DNA of 64,000 nucleotides from Gordius sp. MW1 (GCA_964036665.1 OZ038529.1:19850060-19914059), one strand, 5' to 3'; shown: positions 1-11,639, counted from the first letter of the stretch. Numbers and translations are program-made. Notes: generated by a model not told the origin, from the letters alone.

Positions 1-358
1 ATGTATCTCGGCTACAAGTGCCCCATCAATTTAACGGTGAAGATGAGACTAAGACAGGAGGAAAAGAATGGGATAATATATTTTTATAAACGAGAAGTTT
101 CAGGACTATTTTTGTAACTAGTTGAAGGTGTTTAACTCTACTTTAAGGAATGGCTCCATTTTTTGATATTTTGACTCTTTATTGTTATGCGAGTGCATGT
201 TAAGCGCATGATTTTTCTTCCAGTTACATGTTTAATATGTTCCAGCTTAAGGCATTATTTAAGGATTGTTGATAATTAGAGTTTAAATATCTAATAGTCT
301 TATTAGGTACCATAACTATAACCCAAGGAGAGGTATAAAAATGTAAGTGTGTGTTTAC

Positions 359-3300
359 TTGTGCTGCCTGATTTCGTAATCTGGCCTTTAGTTCCATAGT
401 CAGTGTGGATTAATATCACCTTAATAGAGTGTGTGGATTCCTTCTCTTCTTTCAACAGTAATTTTAAATCTCCTACGTGAATGCGCACTTGACTATATAC
501 CGACTGATAATTTATAGGTGGGTCTTTAACGTTTGCTAATAGTTTTTCCGATGCAGACTGTGATCTTTGGTACAAATATTTTAAAAATTATTTTAATTAT
601 AAGTTAAATATTACGCATAACAATGAGCTGCGGTTAAAATCCATTCACTATGAATGATACTACCAGAGCAGAACACCTTGTGATCTTGGCCTTGGGTAAA
701 ACGAAAGTTTGCGATCCATGGGATGTCACCAGTATTTGCATCTTGACCGTCATTCATTGTAACTATTGTGTCATCGTCGAAACGCCCGCAGTTTGCCTCT
801 AATATATAGACACAATTTAGTTATAATAATATTGCTTTGAGTTTAGATACCTCTTGTATATTAAGTAGTGCTGTAAACATTTTTAATTGACAAAAATCGA
901 ACGCGCTCACGTTCACGTTCGTTTTCAAAAAAAGGAACGCGTTCACGTTCGTTCAAAATTTTATGATAATTCTTTTTAAATTTAATTTAATATAAATAAA
1001 TATCTTATATTTTTTACCACAACATATTAACCATGATAAAAAATAAGAATTTTATTTCGATAATAAAATTATAAATATAATATAATTGAGCAAATATAAA
1101 AATTTTTGATTTATTAAATTTCTTATTTATTTATAATAATATGTTTTTCAAAATTTTTGTCGGATGAGCAGGAACGCTTGACAGTCAATACAGCATTAGC
1201 TATACTAAAAACCCGCTCCACAGGGGCAGATGAGGGGATTGGAGTATTATACTTAATAAACAAATCTTTTAAAGCAGGAAATTTATTAAAACATTTAACG
1301 TTTTGTCCCTCTTTTTAAAAAATTGCGATAAGATATCATCCTCCAATCCGCCCTCTACTTCCTCGTCAAAAAAACGATATATAGGAACCGACAGTTCTTT
1401 CATTATTTACTAGGGGTTTCAAACCCTTTTTTCAAAAAGACTAAAAGTTTATTCTTTTTTACATTTAGTAATTATTGAATTCGGTCCTTTATATGAAATG
1501 AATGAAAATATTTATCATTATTGTATTATAAGCCTCAATCTTGGTTTTTTATAAACCCCTTTTACTACATGCTCATTAAACAACTCCTCAAACTTGGGTT
1601 GGCACAAAACAACATTTTTAACATACTGATGAGCTCAATTGATTACTTTTAAGATATACACGAAAGAGTGATGTTTCTCTTTTACTACATGAGTTGGAAA
1701 TTATCATTTGCTTGTAGAAGTAGCAAATTATCAACTACTACTCACTTTCTTCACCCCACTCCAAAAAAAAGCTGTCTTGTGTTGCACCTAGTTTTAGGCG
1801 ATGGGTCTGCTAGAGATATATTATGCTGTGCATAATATAGCCATACCACAATTACTAGTATCTTTTTCCTTTGATGACTTTAGTTTGGGTTTGGTGAAAC
1901 GACCATTAGTGTATTATTTTGATATAGAGACCCGAATGAGTTACAGGAAATATGTTTGCGGGTTAGTAGCTAGTTTTTAAAGTCAACAACATGCTTTGCA
2001 CTGTGCTGTTCAGTCAAATTAGTTAAATCCGAAGAGTAATTAGGTATATTGTTAATTTATATACATGTGGCGGTTCTATAAAATTAACAACGCTCACCAT
2101 TTAGTAGGCTTAACTACAATTTATGACATCAGGGAAGGACATCAGTAAAAAATAGACCTTACACTATGGGCGCGCTTCTTACTAGAGATCTGCACGGGCA
2201 GGCCAAACCCGCAGATAGGCCTGAAAGCCCTGCCCGTGGGGAAAAAATTTAACAGGCCTTCGGATTGGCAAAAAGAGGTAAATAACGGGCTCGGGCGGGC
2301 CAAAATTTTTTTTAACGGGCTCGATTGGACCTATCTTTAACGGCTCTAAAATTATCAAATTTAAACTGCAAAAATGCTCTTAGAATGTTTTTTAATATTA
2401 GTTATAATTATAGATTTCTAATATTTCAAACAAAGAATTTAGAACATAAAAATTTAATTAGATGGTCTTAATCCGTATATAAAACTCGGGCCTTCGGCCC
2501 TCGTGGCAAGGGGGAGGGGAGAAGGGGAGGGGAGAAGGGAAGGGGGGACGACTCATCTTTACTTCGTATAAATGTATCATATTTGCTATGCAATTTATGG
2601 GCGAGAAAGGTGGGAAGGGGCGAGAATGCCTATAGGGGGGTATTATATGCCTAATGATTAATTAATTATTTATACAAATTTTCCATTTACAGGCAAAATG
2701 TAATATAGGCAAGGGTTAGGGTTATATTTAGTGTTTGCATCTAGTTGCGTATTACATTAGTTTTTACGGCCTTTAGTGATTATGGGTCTAACAAACATTA
2801 TATTAGAAAACATCACAATGTTAGGAATTTGCAGAATTGTTGGGAGAAATTTTTGTTGAATTTGAACAATTTTTAATTAAAAAAATCAAAAATTTGGCGA
2901 ATGGTCATTTTTTCTCCATTGGTCAGTAGCAACAGATACTCTATAAGTCAATGATAGCCAAAAAAACGGAAAAAAAAAATTTGATGCTCACTTTGGCCAA
3001 TGGTCATTTTTTTCCATCGGTCAGCAGCCAGCACACGGTAAAAATGGATATAAATTCATAAGAGTAAAAAAAACGAAAAAAAATTTTTGAATCACATTTT
3101 GGCCAATGGTCATTTTATTCCATTGGTCAGCAGCCAGGACACGGTAAAAGTGGATATAAATTCATAATAGTCAAGAAAAACGAAAAAAAAAATTTCGAAT
3201 CACATTTTGGCCAATGGTCATTTTATTCCATTGGTCAGCAGCCAGCGGACGGCCAAAATGTCATAAAAGCAATGGTAGAAACAGGAACAATCATAATAGT

Positions 3301-6300
3301 CAAAAAAAACGAAAAAAATAATTTCGATTCACATTTTGGCCAATGGTCATTTTTTCAATCGGTCAGGAGCCAGCAGACGGCCAAAAAGTCATAATAGCAA
3401 TGGTAGTAACAGGAATAATCATAGTAGTCAAAAATAAACGAAAAAATAAATTTGGATTCACATTTTGGCTAATGGTCATTTTTTCATTGGTCAGCAGCCA
3501 GCGGACGGCCAAAAAGTCTTATTATCAATGATAGTAACAAGAACAATCGTAATAGTCAAAACTAGAACGAAAAAAAAACTTGGAATCACATTTTGGCCAA
3601 TGGTCATTTTTTCCATCGGTCAGCAGCCAGCGGACGGCCAAAAAGTCATAATAGCAATGGTAGTAACAGGAACAATCATAATAATCAAAAAAAAACGAAA
3701 AAATAAACTTGGATTCACATTTTGGCCAATGGTCATTTTTTTCATTGGTCAGCAGCCAGCAGACGGCCAAAAAGTCATAATAGCAATGGTAGTAACAGGA
3801 ACAATCATAATAGTAAAAAAACGAAAAAATAAACTTGGATTCACATTTTGGCCAATGGTCATTTTTTCTTTGGTCAGCAGCCAGGGGACGGCCGAAAAGT
3901 CGTATTAGCAATGGTAGTAACAGGAACAATCATAATAGTCAAAAAAAAAAGAAAAAATAAACTTGGATTCACATTTTGGCCAATGGTCATTTTTTCATTG
4001 GTCAGCAGCCAGCAGACGGCCAAAAAGTCTTATTATCAATGGTAGTAACAAGAACAATCATAAGAGTCTAAAAAAAACTCCGACATTCTAACCCAAACCC
4101 TTGTAGTGGAGGGCATAGGGTAATTATAGCAATTAATATTAATGTTACCCAATTCAAAAACGAATATATATACTTATGCATTAATTTAACGTAGCAATTA
4201 AAACCCGACCCCGCCCGAAAGCGAGGGAGATAGAGATGAGGGGTGGGGCACTAACAGGAACAATCATAATAGTCAAAAAAATAAATAAACTTGGATTCAC
4301 ATTTTGGCCAATGGTCATTTTTTTCATTGGTCAGCAGCCAGCAGACGGCCAAAAAGTCTTATTATCAATGGTAGTAACAAGAACAATCATAAGAGTCTAA
4401 AAAAACTCCGAGATTCTAACCCAAACCCTTGTAGTGGAGGGCATAGGGTAATTATAGCAATTAATATCAATGTTACCCAATTCAAAAACGAATATATATA
4501 CTTATGCATTAATTTAACGTAGCAATTAAAACCCGACCCCGCCCGAAAGCGAGGGAGATAGAGATGAGGGGGGGCACCTCTTAATTTAAAAAATAACACA
4601 GCGAGGGAGATAGAGATGAGGGGTGGGGCACCTCTTTCTCATGCATTAATTTAAAAAATCGATAACCTAATATACCCAATGCAAATAGATAGGGATGGAC
4701 GGACACTGAACGGATCGAGGGACGGACGGACAACCAAAAAACGAGCCCATAAATTGCATAGCAATTAAAACATTTTTTTCCATTGGTCAGCAGCCAGGAC
4801 ACGGTAAAAGTGGATATAAATTCATAATAGTCAAAAAAAAAACGAAAAAAAAGTTTTCGAATCACATTTTGGCCAATGGTCATTTTATTCCATTGGTCAG
4901 CAGCCAGCGGACGGCCAAAAAGTCATAATAGCAATGGTAGGAACAGGAACAATCATAATAGTCAAAAAAACGAAAAAAATAATTTCGATTCACATTTTGG
5001 CCAATGGTCATTTTTTCAATCGGTCAGGAGCCAGCGGACGGCCCAAAAGTCATAATAGCAATGGTAGTAACAGGAACAATCATAATAGTCAAAAAAAACG
5101 AAAAAATAAACTCGGATTCACATTTTGGCTAATGGTCCTTTTTCATTGGTCAGCAGCCAACGGACGGCCAAAAAGTCTTATTATCAATGATAGTAACATG
5201 AACAATCATAAGAGTCAAAATAACTCCGGGATTCTAACCCAAAAACTAGTTAAATTGCATAGCAATTAAAAGTAAACAACTTTTATTTATGTTTATTATA
5301 TAACATTGGTCAGCAGCCAGCGGACGGCCAAAAAGTAATAATAGCAATGATAGAAACAGGAACAATCATAATAGTCAAAAAAAACGAAAAAAATAATTTC
5401 GATTCACATTTTGGCCAATGGTCATTTTTTTCATTGGTCAGCAGCCAGCGGACGGCCAAAAATTCTTATTATCAATGATAGTAACAAGAACAATCATAAG
5501 AGACAAAAAAACTCCGTGATTCTAACCCCAAAACTAGTTAAATTGCATAGCAATTAAAAAGTAAACAACTTTTATTTATGTTTATTATATATAGTTAAAT
5601 TGCATAGCATTAAAAGTAAGCAACTTTTATCTATGTTTATTATATAACAAAAACTAGTTAAATTGCATAGCAATTAAAAGTAAACAACTTTTATTTATGT
5701 TTATTATATAACTAGTTAAATTGCATGGCATTAAAAGTAAACAACTTTTATGTATGTTTGTTATATAATAACAAATCTTATATATAACACACCGAGGGAG
5801 ATAGAGATGAGGGGTGGGGCACCTCTTATGCATTAATTTAAAAAATAACACAGCGAGGGAGATAGAGATGAGGGGTGGGGCACCTCTTTCTCATGCATTA
5901 ATTTAAAAAATCGATAACCTAATATACCCAATGCAAATAGATAGGGATGGACGGACGGACGGACGGACAGACGGACGGACGGACGGACAACAAAAAACGA
6001 GCCCATAAATTGCATAGCAATTAAAATGGTATTTATATTTATTAATCATTGCATTTATTTAGGAAATTTTTACTTCTCACGTTCATTCACTTTACATTTC
6101 GTGAAATTTTAAACAACTTGCATAATTTTATTTTTTTTCAAAATATATGAAAACACTTTCAGATAGCTTATTAAAGTTGGTTCTCTATTTAAAATTTATT
6201 AATAACCATATTTTATAATGCATTTCAAAATTAATGTATTAAATGCTAGCTGATTAAATGTAATATTTTAAGGGTTTATTGCTTTCCCAATTTCCAGAAA

Positions 6301-9300
6301 TAAAAATTACACTAGGAAAGGACTGTGTGCGCAACTATAGACATGTAGATATCTAATTACACAAAGGCTTTAACGCTTAGCATTCATTATCTATATATAT
6401 AAAGCAAAGTGTATGTATGTATGTATGTATGTATGTATGTATGTATGTATGTATGTATGTATGTATGTATGTATGTATGTATGTATGTATGTATGTATGT
6501 ATGTATGTACGTACGTATGTATGTATGTATGTATGTATGTATGTATGTATGTATGTATGTATGTATGTATGTATGTATGTATGTATGTATGTATGTATGT
6601 ATGTATGTATGTATGTATGTATGTATGTATGTATGTATGTATGTATGTATGTATGTATGTATGTATGTATGTATGTATGTATGTATGTATGTATGTATGT
6701 ATGTATGTATGTATGTATGTATGTATGTATGTATGTATGTATGTATGTATGTATGTATGTATGTATGTATGTATGTATGTATGTATGTATGTATGTATGT
6801 ATGTATGTATGTATGTATGTATGTATGTATGTATGTATGTATGTATGTATGTATGTATGTATGTATGTATGTATGTATGTATGTATGTATGTATGTATGT
6901 ATGTATGTATGTATGTATGTATGTATGTATGTATGTATGTATGTATGTATGTATGTATGTATGTATGTATGTATGTATGTATGTATGTATGTATGTATGT
7001 ATGTATGTATGTATGTATGTATGTATGTATGTATGTATGTATGTATGTATGTATGTATGTATGTATGTATGTATGTATGTATGTATGTATGTATGTATGT
7101 ATGTATGTATGTATGTATGTATGTATGTATGTATGTATGTATGTATGTATGTATGTATGTATGTATGTATGTATGTATGTATGTATGTATGTATGTATGT
7201 ATGTATGTATGTATGTATGTATGTATGTATGTATGTATGTATGTATGTATGTATGTATGTATGTATGTATGTATGTATGTATGTATGTATGTATGTATGT
7301 ATGTATGTATGTATGTATGTATGTATGTATGTATGTATGTATGTATGTATGTATGTATGTATGTATGTATGTATGTATGTATGTATGTATGTATGTATGT
7401 ATGTATGTATGTATGTATGTATGTATGTATGTATGTATGTATGTATGTATGTATGTATGTATGTATGTATGTATGTATGTATGTATGTATGTATGTATGT
7501 ATGTATGTATGTATGTATGTATGTATGTATGTATGTATGTATGTATGTATGTATGTATGTATGTATGTATGTATGTATGTATGTATGTATGTATGTATGT
7601 ATGTATGTATGTATGTATGTATGTATGTATGTATGTATGTATGTATGTATGTATGTATGTATGTATGTATGTATGTATGTATGTATGTATGTATGTATGT
7701 ATGTATGTATGTATGTATGTATGTATGTATGTATGTATGTATGTATGTATGTATGTATGTATGTATGTATGTATGTATGTATGTATGTATGTATGTATGT
7801 ATGTATGTATGTATGTATGTATGTATGTATGTATGTATGTATGTATGTATGTATGTATGTATGTATGTATGTATGTATGTATGTATGTATGTATGTATGT
7901 ATGTATGTATGTATGTATGTATGTATGTATGTATGTATGTATGTATGTATGTATGTATGTATGTATGTATGTATGTATGTATGTATGTATGTATGTATGT
8001 ATGTATGTATGTATGTATGTATGTATGTATGTATGTATGTATGTATGTATGTATGTATGTATGTATGTATGTATGTATGTATGTATGTATGTATGTATGT
8101 ATGTATGTATGTATGTATGTATGTATGTATGTATGTATGTATGTATGTATGTATGTATGTATGTATGTATGTATGTATGTATGTATGTATGTATGTATGT
8201 ATGTATGTATGTATGTATGTATGTATGTATGTATGTATGTATGTATGTATGTATGTATGTATGTATGTATGGATAAGGGCTAAATTCTAAAACTCACGCC
8301 CCGATTCGCGCGAATCTTTACTCGTAGGTTCCCAGGGCGGCCAAGGGTAAAATAGCTTTTGCAGAATCCTAAAATTCCTTTTAGTTATAAAAAAGGGCAA
8401 AATTCTGAAATCTACCGGCCCGATTCGCGCGAAAACTTAGCCGTAGATGCCCAGGCGGCCAAAGGTAAAATAGCTTTTTCAGATTCCTAAAATACCTTTT
8501 TGTTTTAAAAACAGTCATTTCCCGGCCAGTTTCATTTATAGCATCATATACAATAATGACGTCATACATACAAGGCTGAAGTTTTCTCGAATTAGATATA
8601 TAAAAGTATAATAAAAATGTTACAGTATAAGGTCAAAATTATTGGGGTTGAACAAACTATTTAAATTAAATAAATAAAATTTAAATTATGCAATTTTTGT
8701 CTTTATTATCACGTGGTCGATCATAGAAGCATATTTTTAATAATTATCCATCCTTCAATTAATTATTTTATTATATATAAGAAAATAGTATTTCAAAATA
8801 ACCGATAGACCAACAACCCCCCAGGAAACAATAAACAAAAATTTTCCCTCCCCTTCATTCCCCGACTACCTGCAATTAGTTATTTACGTTTACTTTCCAT
8901 CGATTTTAAAAATAACACTACAATTTAGATAAAACTTCTGCAAAAAATATCCCCACACACTTATAGTAAGTTAGTTAATTTGCCAGACATAATGTATATG
9001 GCAAAACAACGTTTGCCGGGCTTAACTAGTAATTTATATGATAAACACGAAAACTTATTTATTACCCCATTTTTGCATAAAAAATCAGGATATAATATTA
9101 AAAGGATATAATTTTAAAAATGTGATGTTAAACAAATTACAACACTTGGAGTTATTAATAATGAAATTATTACAATAATATTTATTATGGATAAAGGAAT
9201 AGAATATAGTCAAACCCTCAAAAATATCCACCAATTCAATTGCTCGGGATATACTATAAATTTTTAAAATAGTAATAAAAGTTGCATCCATTTTAGTTTT

Positions 9301-11267
9301 ATTAATGTGCCGGGCCTAACGGGTCGATCTTGGTAGGGGGCCAGGCCTGAAATGCATCTAAAAATCTATGGACGGGCCCGGACGTGCCTGAAAGTTTTTC
9401 AAACTAATACAAACTGACTTAAAATATACAAAAGGGACCGGCGGGTTAGGGCAGGCTTGAAAGTTTTCATAACGGGTAAGAACGGGTCGACTACCTAGCA
9501 GATCTCTACTCCTTACCATAGAGTTTGCTGATGGTGAGAGGACAACTTGTGTTTACTCCTTTCACCAGCGTGGGTGTAATTAATATCATAAATTGCTATT
9601 ATAATTCATGCATTTGATATTTCATTGAAAGCATTGAACTATTAACAATCAAAAAGGTGACTTACGGACTCTTTACATGTTTTAATAATAAGGGAAGCTT
9701 TCGAATATACATTGTACTTTTATTTAGAGAGGTCAGTAGGAGCGAGTTTATAATTATCATATACAATTTTATATGCATTTTAAAAAGCGTTTTATTTTAT
9801 AAAGCAATATAATTCTATTTTTATTAAATAAAACTTAAAAATGAAAGATTCGGGTAAAGCAAATTAAATCTTAACTTTCAAAAGCTCCAAACATCAGTTT
9901 AAATCAAATATTAATGGTAAATTATTTTAGATTGAGGCAATAACAAATTGTTATAAAGACAGTCGCTATATAGTTTTTCGAATGTTATCATTTACAAAAT
10001 TAACATTTTTCTTGTCAATTTCCATTTTGGGCTTAAATTGTTTTGCACAAACTTACTATACGCCATATAATTTTATGTAGCCATAATAATCTTATTAATT
10101 CCATAGTTTAGTTGTTATTTAACTATATGCATTTTTCATGAATAAATATATTTTATTGCAGAAAATTTCGCTTAGAGACCTGCACGCCCGGGCCCCGTCC
10201 AGATCTCTAAGCAAAATTAACCGCAAGTTTTTGCTTTAAATGATACAACGGGCCGGGAACGGGTAATAATATAACCTAGCGGGCTCGGGCCGTGCATAGA
10301 TACAAGTTATGCCCCCTGAGCCCGTTACATAATTATACAGATTTTTTTGTGAATAATAAATTATAAACATAGGTGTGTTTTCATGATGTTTTGTAGTAGC
10401 TTATAATTATTTAATGTTTATTAGATTAACATTAAAAATAAAATAATATTTTTCTCGTTACTCATTCATATCTCAACGCTCTTTTCAGAATGATAAGTGT
10501 TAATTAGTGACTGTTAGACATGATCTTTTCTAATCATAACCTTTGAAAATCTATAAACTTTAGACTAGGCTAATAAAAATTTAAATAAATATAATTTTTT
10601 ACGTGGTTATTATTAACATATGTAACATATATATATTGTTCATTAAATTAAAAAAACTAAAATTAAATTTTAAAAGATGCAAAATAAAAGTTTTTGTATA
10701 CGGTTAAGGGCTCGGTCTTTCTAATAAATTAGCGAGTCGGGTCCATCGTTTATTAATTTGATGGGCTTGGACCCTGCCCAGGGTTTACATATTTTTAACA
10801 GGCGGGCTGATTAATTTAAAGGGGCTCACTATCTATATTTGCATGCTCATGCGAAAGTAAAGGTAAACGAAGGGAAGATTAAACATATCGAGAGCCTAAT
10901 AATGCATGGACTTATAAAGGTAGAAGTTCAAATAAATTTTCAAAATAAATTACATAAAGGAGTAGTTGATTATTAAGTTTGACAAATGGCTAGGGAACAA
11001 TTTTTTATTAACCCCTCCCCACTGGTCTAAAATTTAAGTTCGGCCGCCCAGGACTGCTTTCAATTAAGTGCTAGCAACCATTTAACAAGTTATTATTTAG
11101 AATGAGCATGATCGCAATAAGAAGCAAAAATATTGTAAAGCTTTGAAGCATTGTTAAGATATGAATTAAATGTATATTTATTGGTTACCTTGTTCAAATG
11201 CTACAGAATAATACTCCGGTGTTATAATATAAATTATGTAAAATATATGGTAAAATAATAGCAACAT
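359..11267 (-). CDS. Gene A: secreted trypsin-like serine protease, 5' three exons only (runs off left edge)
   Basis: Spliced gene reading right to left: exon 1 11189-11267, exon 2 615-798, exon 3 359-564; later exons lie outside the window. Lengths (79, 184 and 206 nt) and intron phases (1, 2, 1) equal those of gene B, and all introns start GT and end AG. Exon 1 encodes a start Met and a hydrophobic signal peptide (MLLLFYHIFYIIYII). Exon 2 encodes the protease N-terminus (NCG, GDIPWIANF) and the catalytic His in ILTAAHC. Exon 3 encodes the stretch before the catalytic Asp (ILIHTDYG). Where family members have Arg/Lys before the mature N-terminus, gene A has Thr (TIVT-MNDG), so classical zymogen cleavage looks impossible. 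Intron 1 is about 10.4 kb and full of transposons; intron 2 is 50 bp. By analogy with gene B the missing part should carry Asp, Ser and a CTLD; that is inference. Whether it is expressed cannot be told. Confidence 0.8.
880..968. repeat. hAT-type subterminal repeat cluster (ACGTTC motifs)
   Basis: Short motifs of the form CGTTCACGTTCGTT recur several times next to a terminus-like GTGCTGTAAA at about 871. Clustered subterminal motifs beside the end are typical of hAT transposons, and the transposase remnant of the next entry lies just beyond them. The exact terminus and target duplication were not identified. Confidence 0.45.
1123..1400 (-). pseudogene. hAT transposase, C-terminal dimerisation domain fragment
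   Basis: Read on the minus strand, about 1123-1290 encodes PALKDLFIKYNT, then SSAPVERVFS and a KRS-SDKNFE tail ending in a stop at 1123-1125. This is the conserved hAT C-terminal (dimerisation) signature (SAPVER.FS, later SDKNFE). Upstream, to about 1400, an acidic hAT-like stretch (EEVEGGLEDDILSQFF) lies in another frame, so there is at least one frameshift. No DDE core is visible. The fragment sits inside intron 1 of gene A on the same strand and is dead. Confidence 0.75.
2481..2693 (+). repeat. Polypurine repeat family, copy 1
   Basis: One of four copies in the window (others at 20118-20393, 21103-21290 and 30541-30863). Each has a palindrome like GGGCCTTCGGCCC, then a polypurine tract of variable length, then a conserved body (TATTTGCTATGCAATTTATG, GGCGAGAAAG) and an AT-rich tail. 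Only the purine tract varies strongly. The core GCTATGCAATTTATGG is shared with the SINE-like repeats of this window. Confidence 0.6.
2883..5535 (-). repeat. Tandem array of an approximately 128-bp unit, interrupted
   Basis: The unit contains TTGGCCAATGGTCATTTTTT, GGTCAGCAGCCAGCGGACGG, then GTAACAGGAACAATCATAAT and a poly-A/CGAAAAA stretch. It recurs at about 2890, 2993, 3110, 3209, 3337, 3465, 3593, 3725, 3850, 3978, 4305, 4871, 4999, 5127 and 5413, with about 128-bp spacing in the regular part and 100-117 bp at the left end. The array is broken by blocks at 4080-4260 and 4400-4790 that are near copies of each other. Reverse-strand versions of the same unit occur at 18.5-19.4, 19.8-20.1 and 29.9-30.5 kb, where they join tRNA-like SINE heads. 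Short ORFs across the array follow the repeat period and are not genes. Confidence 0.75.
4080..4790 (-). repeat. Duplicated SINE-like block with GGAC microsatellite
   Basis: Two neighbouring blocks (about 4080-4260 and 4400-4790) share the same order: a CCCTTGTAGTGGAGGGCATA motif, an AT-rich part, a CCCGAAAGCGAGGGAGATAG motif and AGATGAGGGGTGGGGCAC. The second goes on into a short GGAC repeat and ends in GAGCCCATAAATTGCATAGC, the reverse of the SINE start seen at 15.75, 29.4, 29.77 and 63.84 kb. The same tail recurs at 5780-6025. Confidence 0.55.
5536..5770. repeat. Short tandem repeats, approximately 60-bp unit
   Basis: Four or five tandem copies of a unit with AAATTGCATAGCAATTAAAA, then GTAAACAACTTTTATTTATG and a TTTATTATATA stretch. 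A single related copy stands at 5245-5305. The unit contains the SINE core GCATAGCAATT, so it looks like local amplification of a SINE end. Confidence 0.6.
5775..6025 (-). repeat. SINE-like repeat with GGAC microsatellite
   Basis: A reverse-orientation copy of the repeat that starts TTAATTGCTATGCAATTTAT. Here it holds a (GGAC)n run at about 5948-5990 with one GGACAGAC interruption, and two copies of the GAGGGAGATAGAGATGAGGG block. Simple-repeat length differs between copies in this window. Confidence 0.55.
6390..9029 (+). mobile_element. Non-autonomous Helitron carrying a giant GTAT array
   Basis: The 5' end is TC (6390-6391) after host A, followed by TATATATATAAAGCAAAG. The 3' end is CTAG (9026-9029) followed by host T, preceded by the hairpin GGCAAAACAACGTTTGCC. 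These match Helitron rules: insertion between A and T, 5' TC, 3' hairpin then CTAG, no target duplication. The body after the array (8277-8760) is closely similar to the Helitron at 34502-36047, including two copies of a module with CCCGATTCGCGCGAA. No Rep/helicase gene is present, so it is non-autonomous. It is nested in the composite hAT-like element. Confidence 0.8.
6411..8270 (+). repeat. Giant (GTAT)465 microsatellite
   Basis: 1860 bp of GTAT units, exactly 465, with only two changes: T to C at 6510 and 6514, in adjacent units near the left end. It starts directly after the Helitron 5' end, at the place where the sister Helitron at 34.5 kb has only a short imperfect GTAT/ATAT run. The array is therefore an expansion of the native Helitron 5' repeat. 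All three plus frames stay open and give Met-Tyr-Val-Cys repeats; these ORFs are artefacts. Confidence 0.98.
9509..11188. other. Gene A intron 1, right part; hAT fragments inside
   Basis: No gene seen. About 9590-9740 and 11040-11188 align by eye with gene B intron 1 and flank (61440-61570 and 62130-62260), for example at ATTAACAATCAAAAAGGTGA. Between them, 10173-10330 and about 10700-10825 are GGGCTCGGGCC-rich hAT-type fragments. One is a 37-bp block (10173-10209) starting TAGAGACCTGC and ending CAGATCTCTA, as if two element ends had been brought together by deletion. Confidence 0.5.
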
Positions 11268-11440
11268 TAAATTTTTTTGATGAAAAGTTTAATAAATTTG
11301 TATATTTTCACTTCGAAAGTAGCCAAAAAGTTTTGGCAGTGGTAATGTTCTGTAGTCGAATATTACTGTTTTGCTCAATGAAATTAATTAAAAATGACTT
11401 GCGGATATCATGCATTTTACAAAAATATGTTTAAATGTTA
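11268..11440 (-). promoter_or_regulatory. Gene A upstream region, conserved with gene B
   Basis: The sequence before the gene A start codon matches the sequence before gene B (62344-62520) over about 150 bp. Shared words include GCATGATATCCGCA, TTAATTAATTTCATTG and a TTCGACTAC-GAACA stretch. Conservation outside the coding exon, between copies whose introns have diverged strongly, suggests promoter or 5' UTR function. No certain TATA box was assigned. Confidence 0.4.
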
Positions 11441-11561
11441 ATTTTTCATTAATTAGTAAATTAAACCTAACTGCCGCGTTACATATTATCTATCTAAATA
11501 CCATGCTAAAATTGATATGAAAATACTATTATACATTAATTTCATAAATTATTAAATGTTG

Positions 11562-11562
11562 G

Positions 11563-11589
<27 letters not shown>
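11562..11589. repeat. (AT)n microsatellite
   Basis: An uninterrupted run of about 14 AT dinucleotides. Confidence 0.9.
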
Positions 11590-11593
<4 letters not shown>

Positions 11594-11639
11594 CTCGGAA
11601 AAATTTCTTAGGAGTTTTTAAATTTCATATATTTTGATC

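Larger units (their letters stand above)
2183..9508. mobile_element. Composite hAT-like non-autonomous element with nested insertions
   Basis: The left end (2183) reads TAGAGATCTGC and the right end (9498-9508) is its exact reverse complement, an 11-bp terminal inverted repeat. The flanking 8 bp are CTTCTTAC (2175-2182) and CTCCTTAC (9509-9516), a 7/8 match as expected for a hAT target duplication. Both subterminal regions (2183-2345 and 9300-9508) are full of CGGGC/GCCCG motifs, seen in other fragments in this window. No transposase was found. The interior holds unrelated repeats: a polypurine element (2481-2693), a 128-bp tandem array and a Helitron (6390-9029). The original element was therefore probably a few hundred bp that later collected insertions. 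It lies in intron 1 of gene A. Confidence 0.65.

Noticed and set aside
3343-4045. Repetitive ORFs with IGQQPADGQKV units
   Set aside because: The amino-acid repeat mirrors the DNA tandem unit; the opposite strand is also open in places and codons show no constraint.
2883-5535. CRISPR-like array
   Set aside because: The repeats are about 128 bp with no unique spacers, in a eukaryotic sequence; this is a tandem repeat.
6409-8290. Three overlapping ORFs of about 620 aa made of Met-Tyr-Val-Cys repeats
   Set aside because: A 4-bp repeat without stops is open in every plus frame; this is microsatellite translation.
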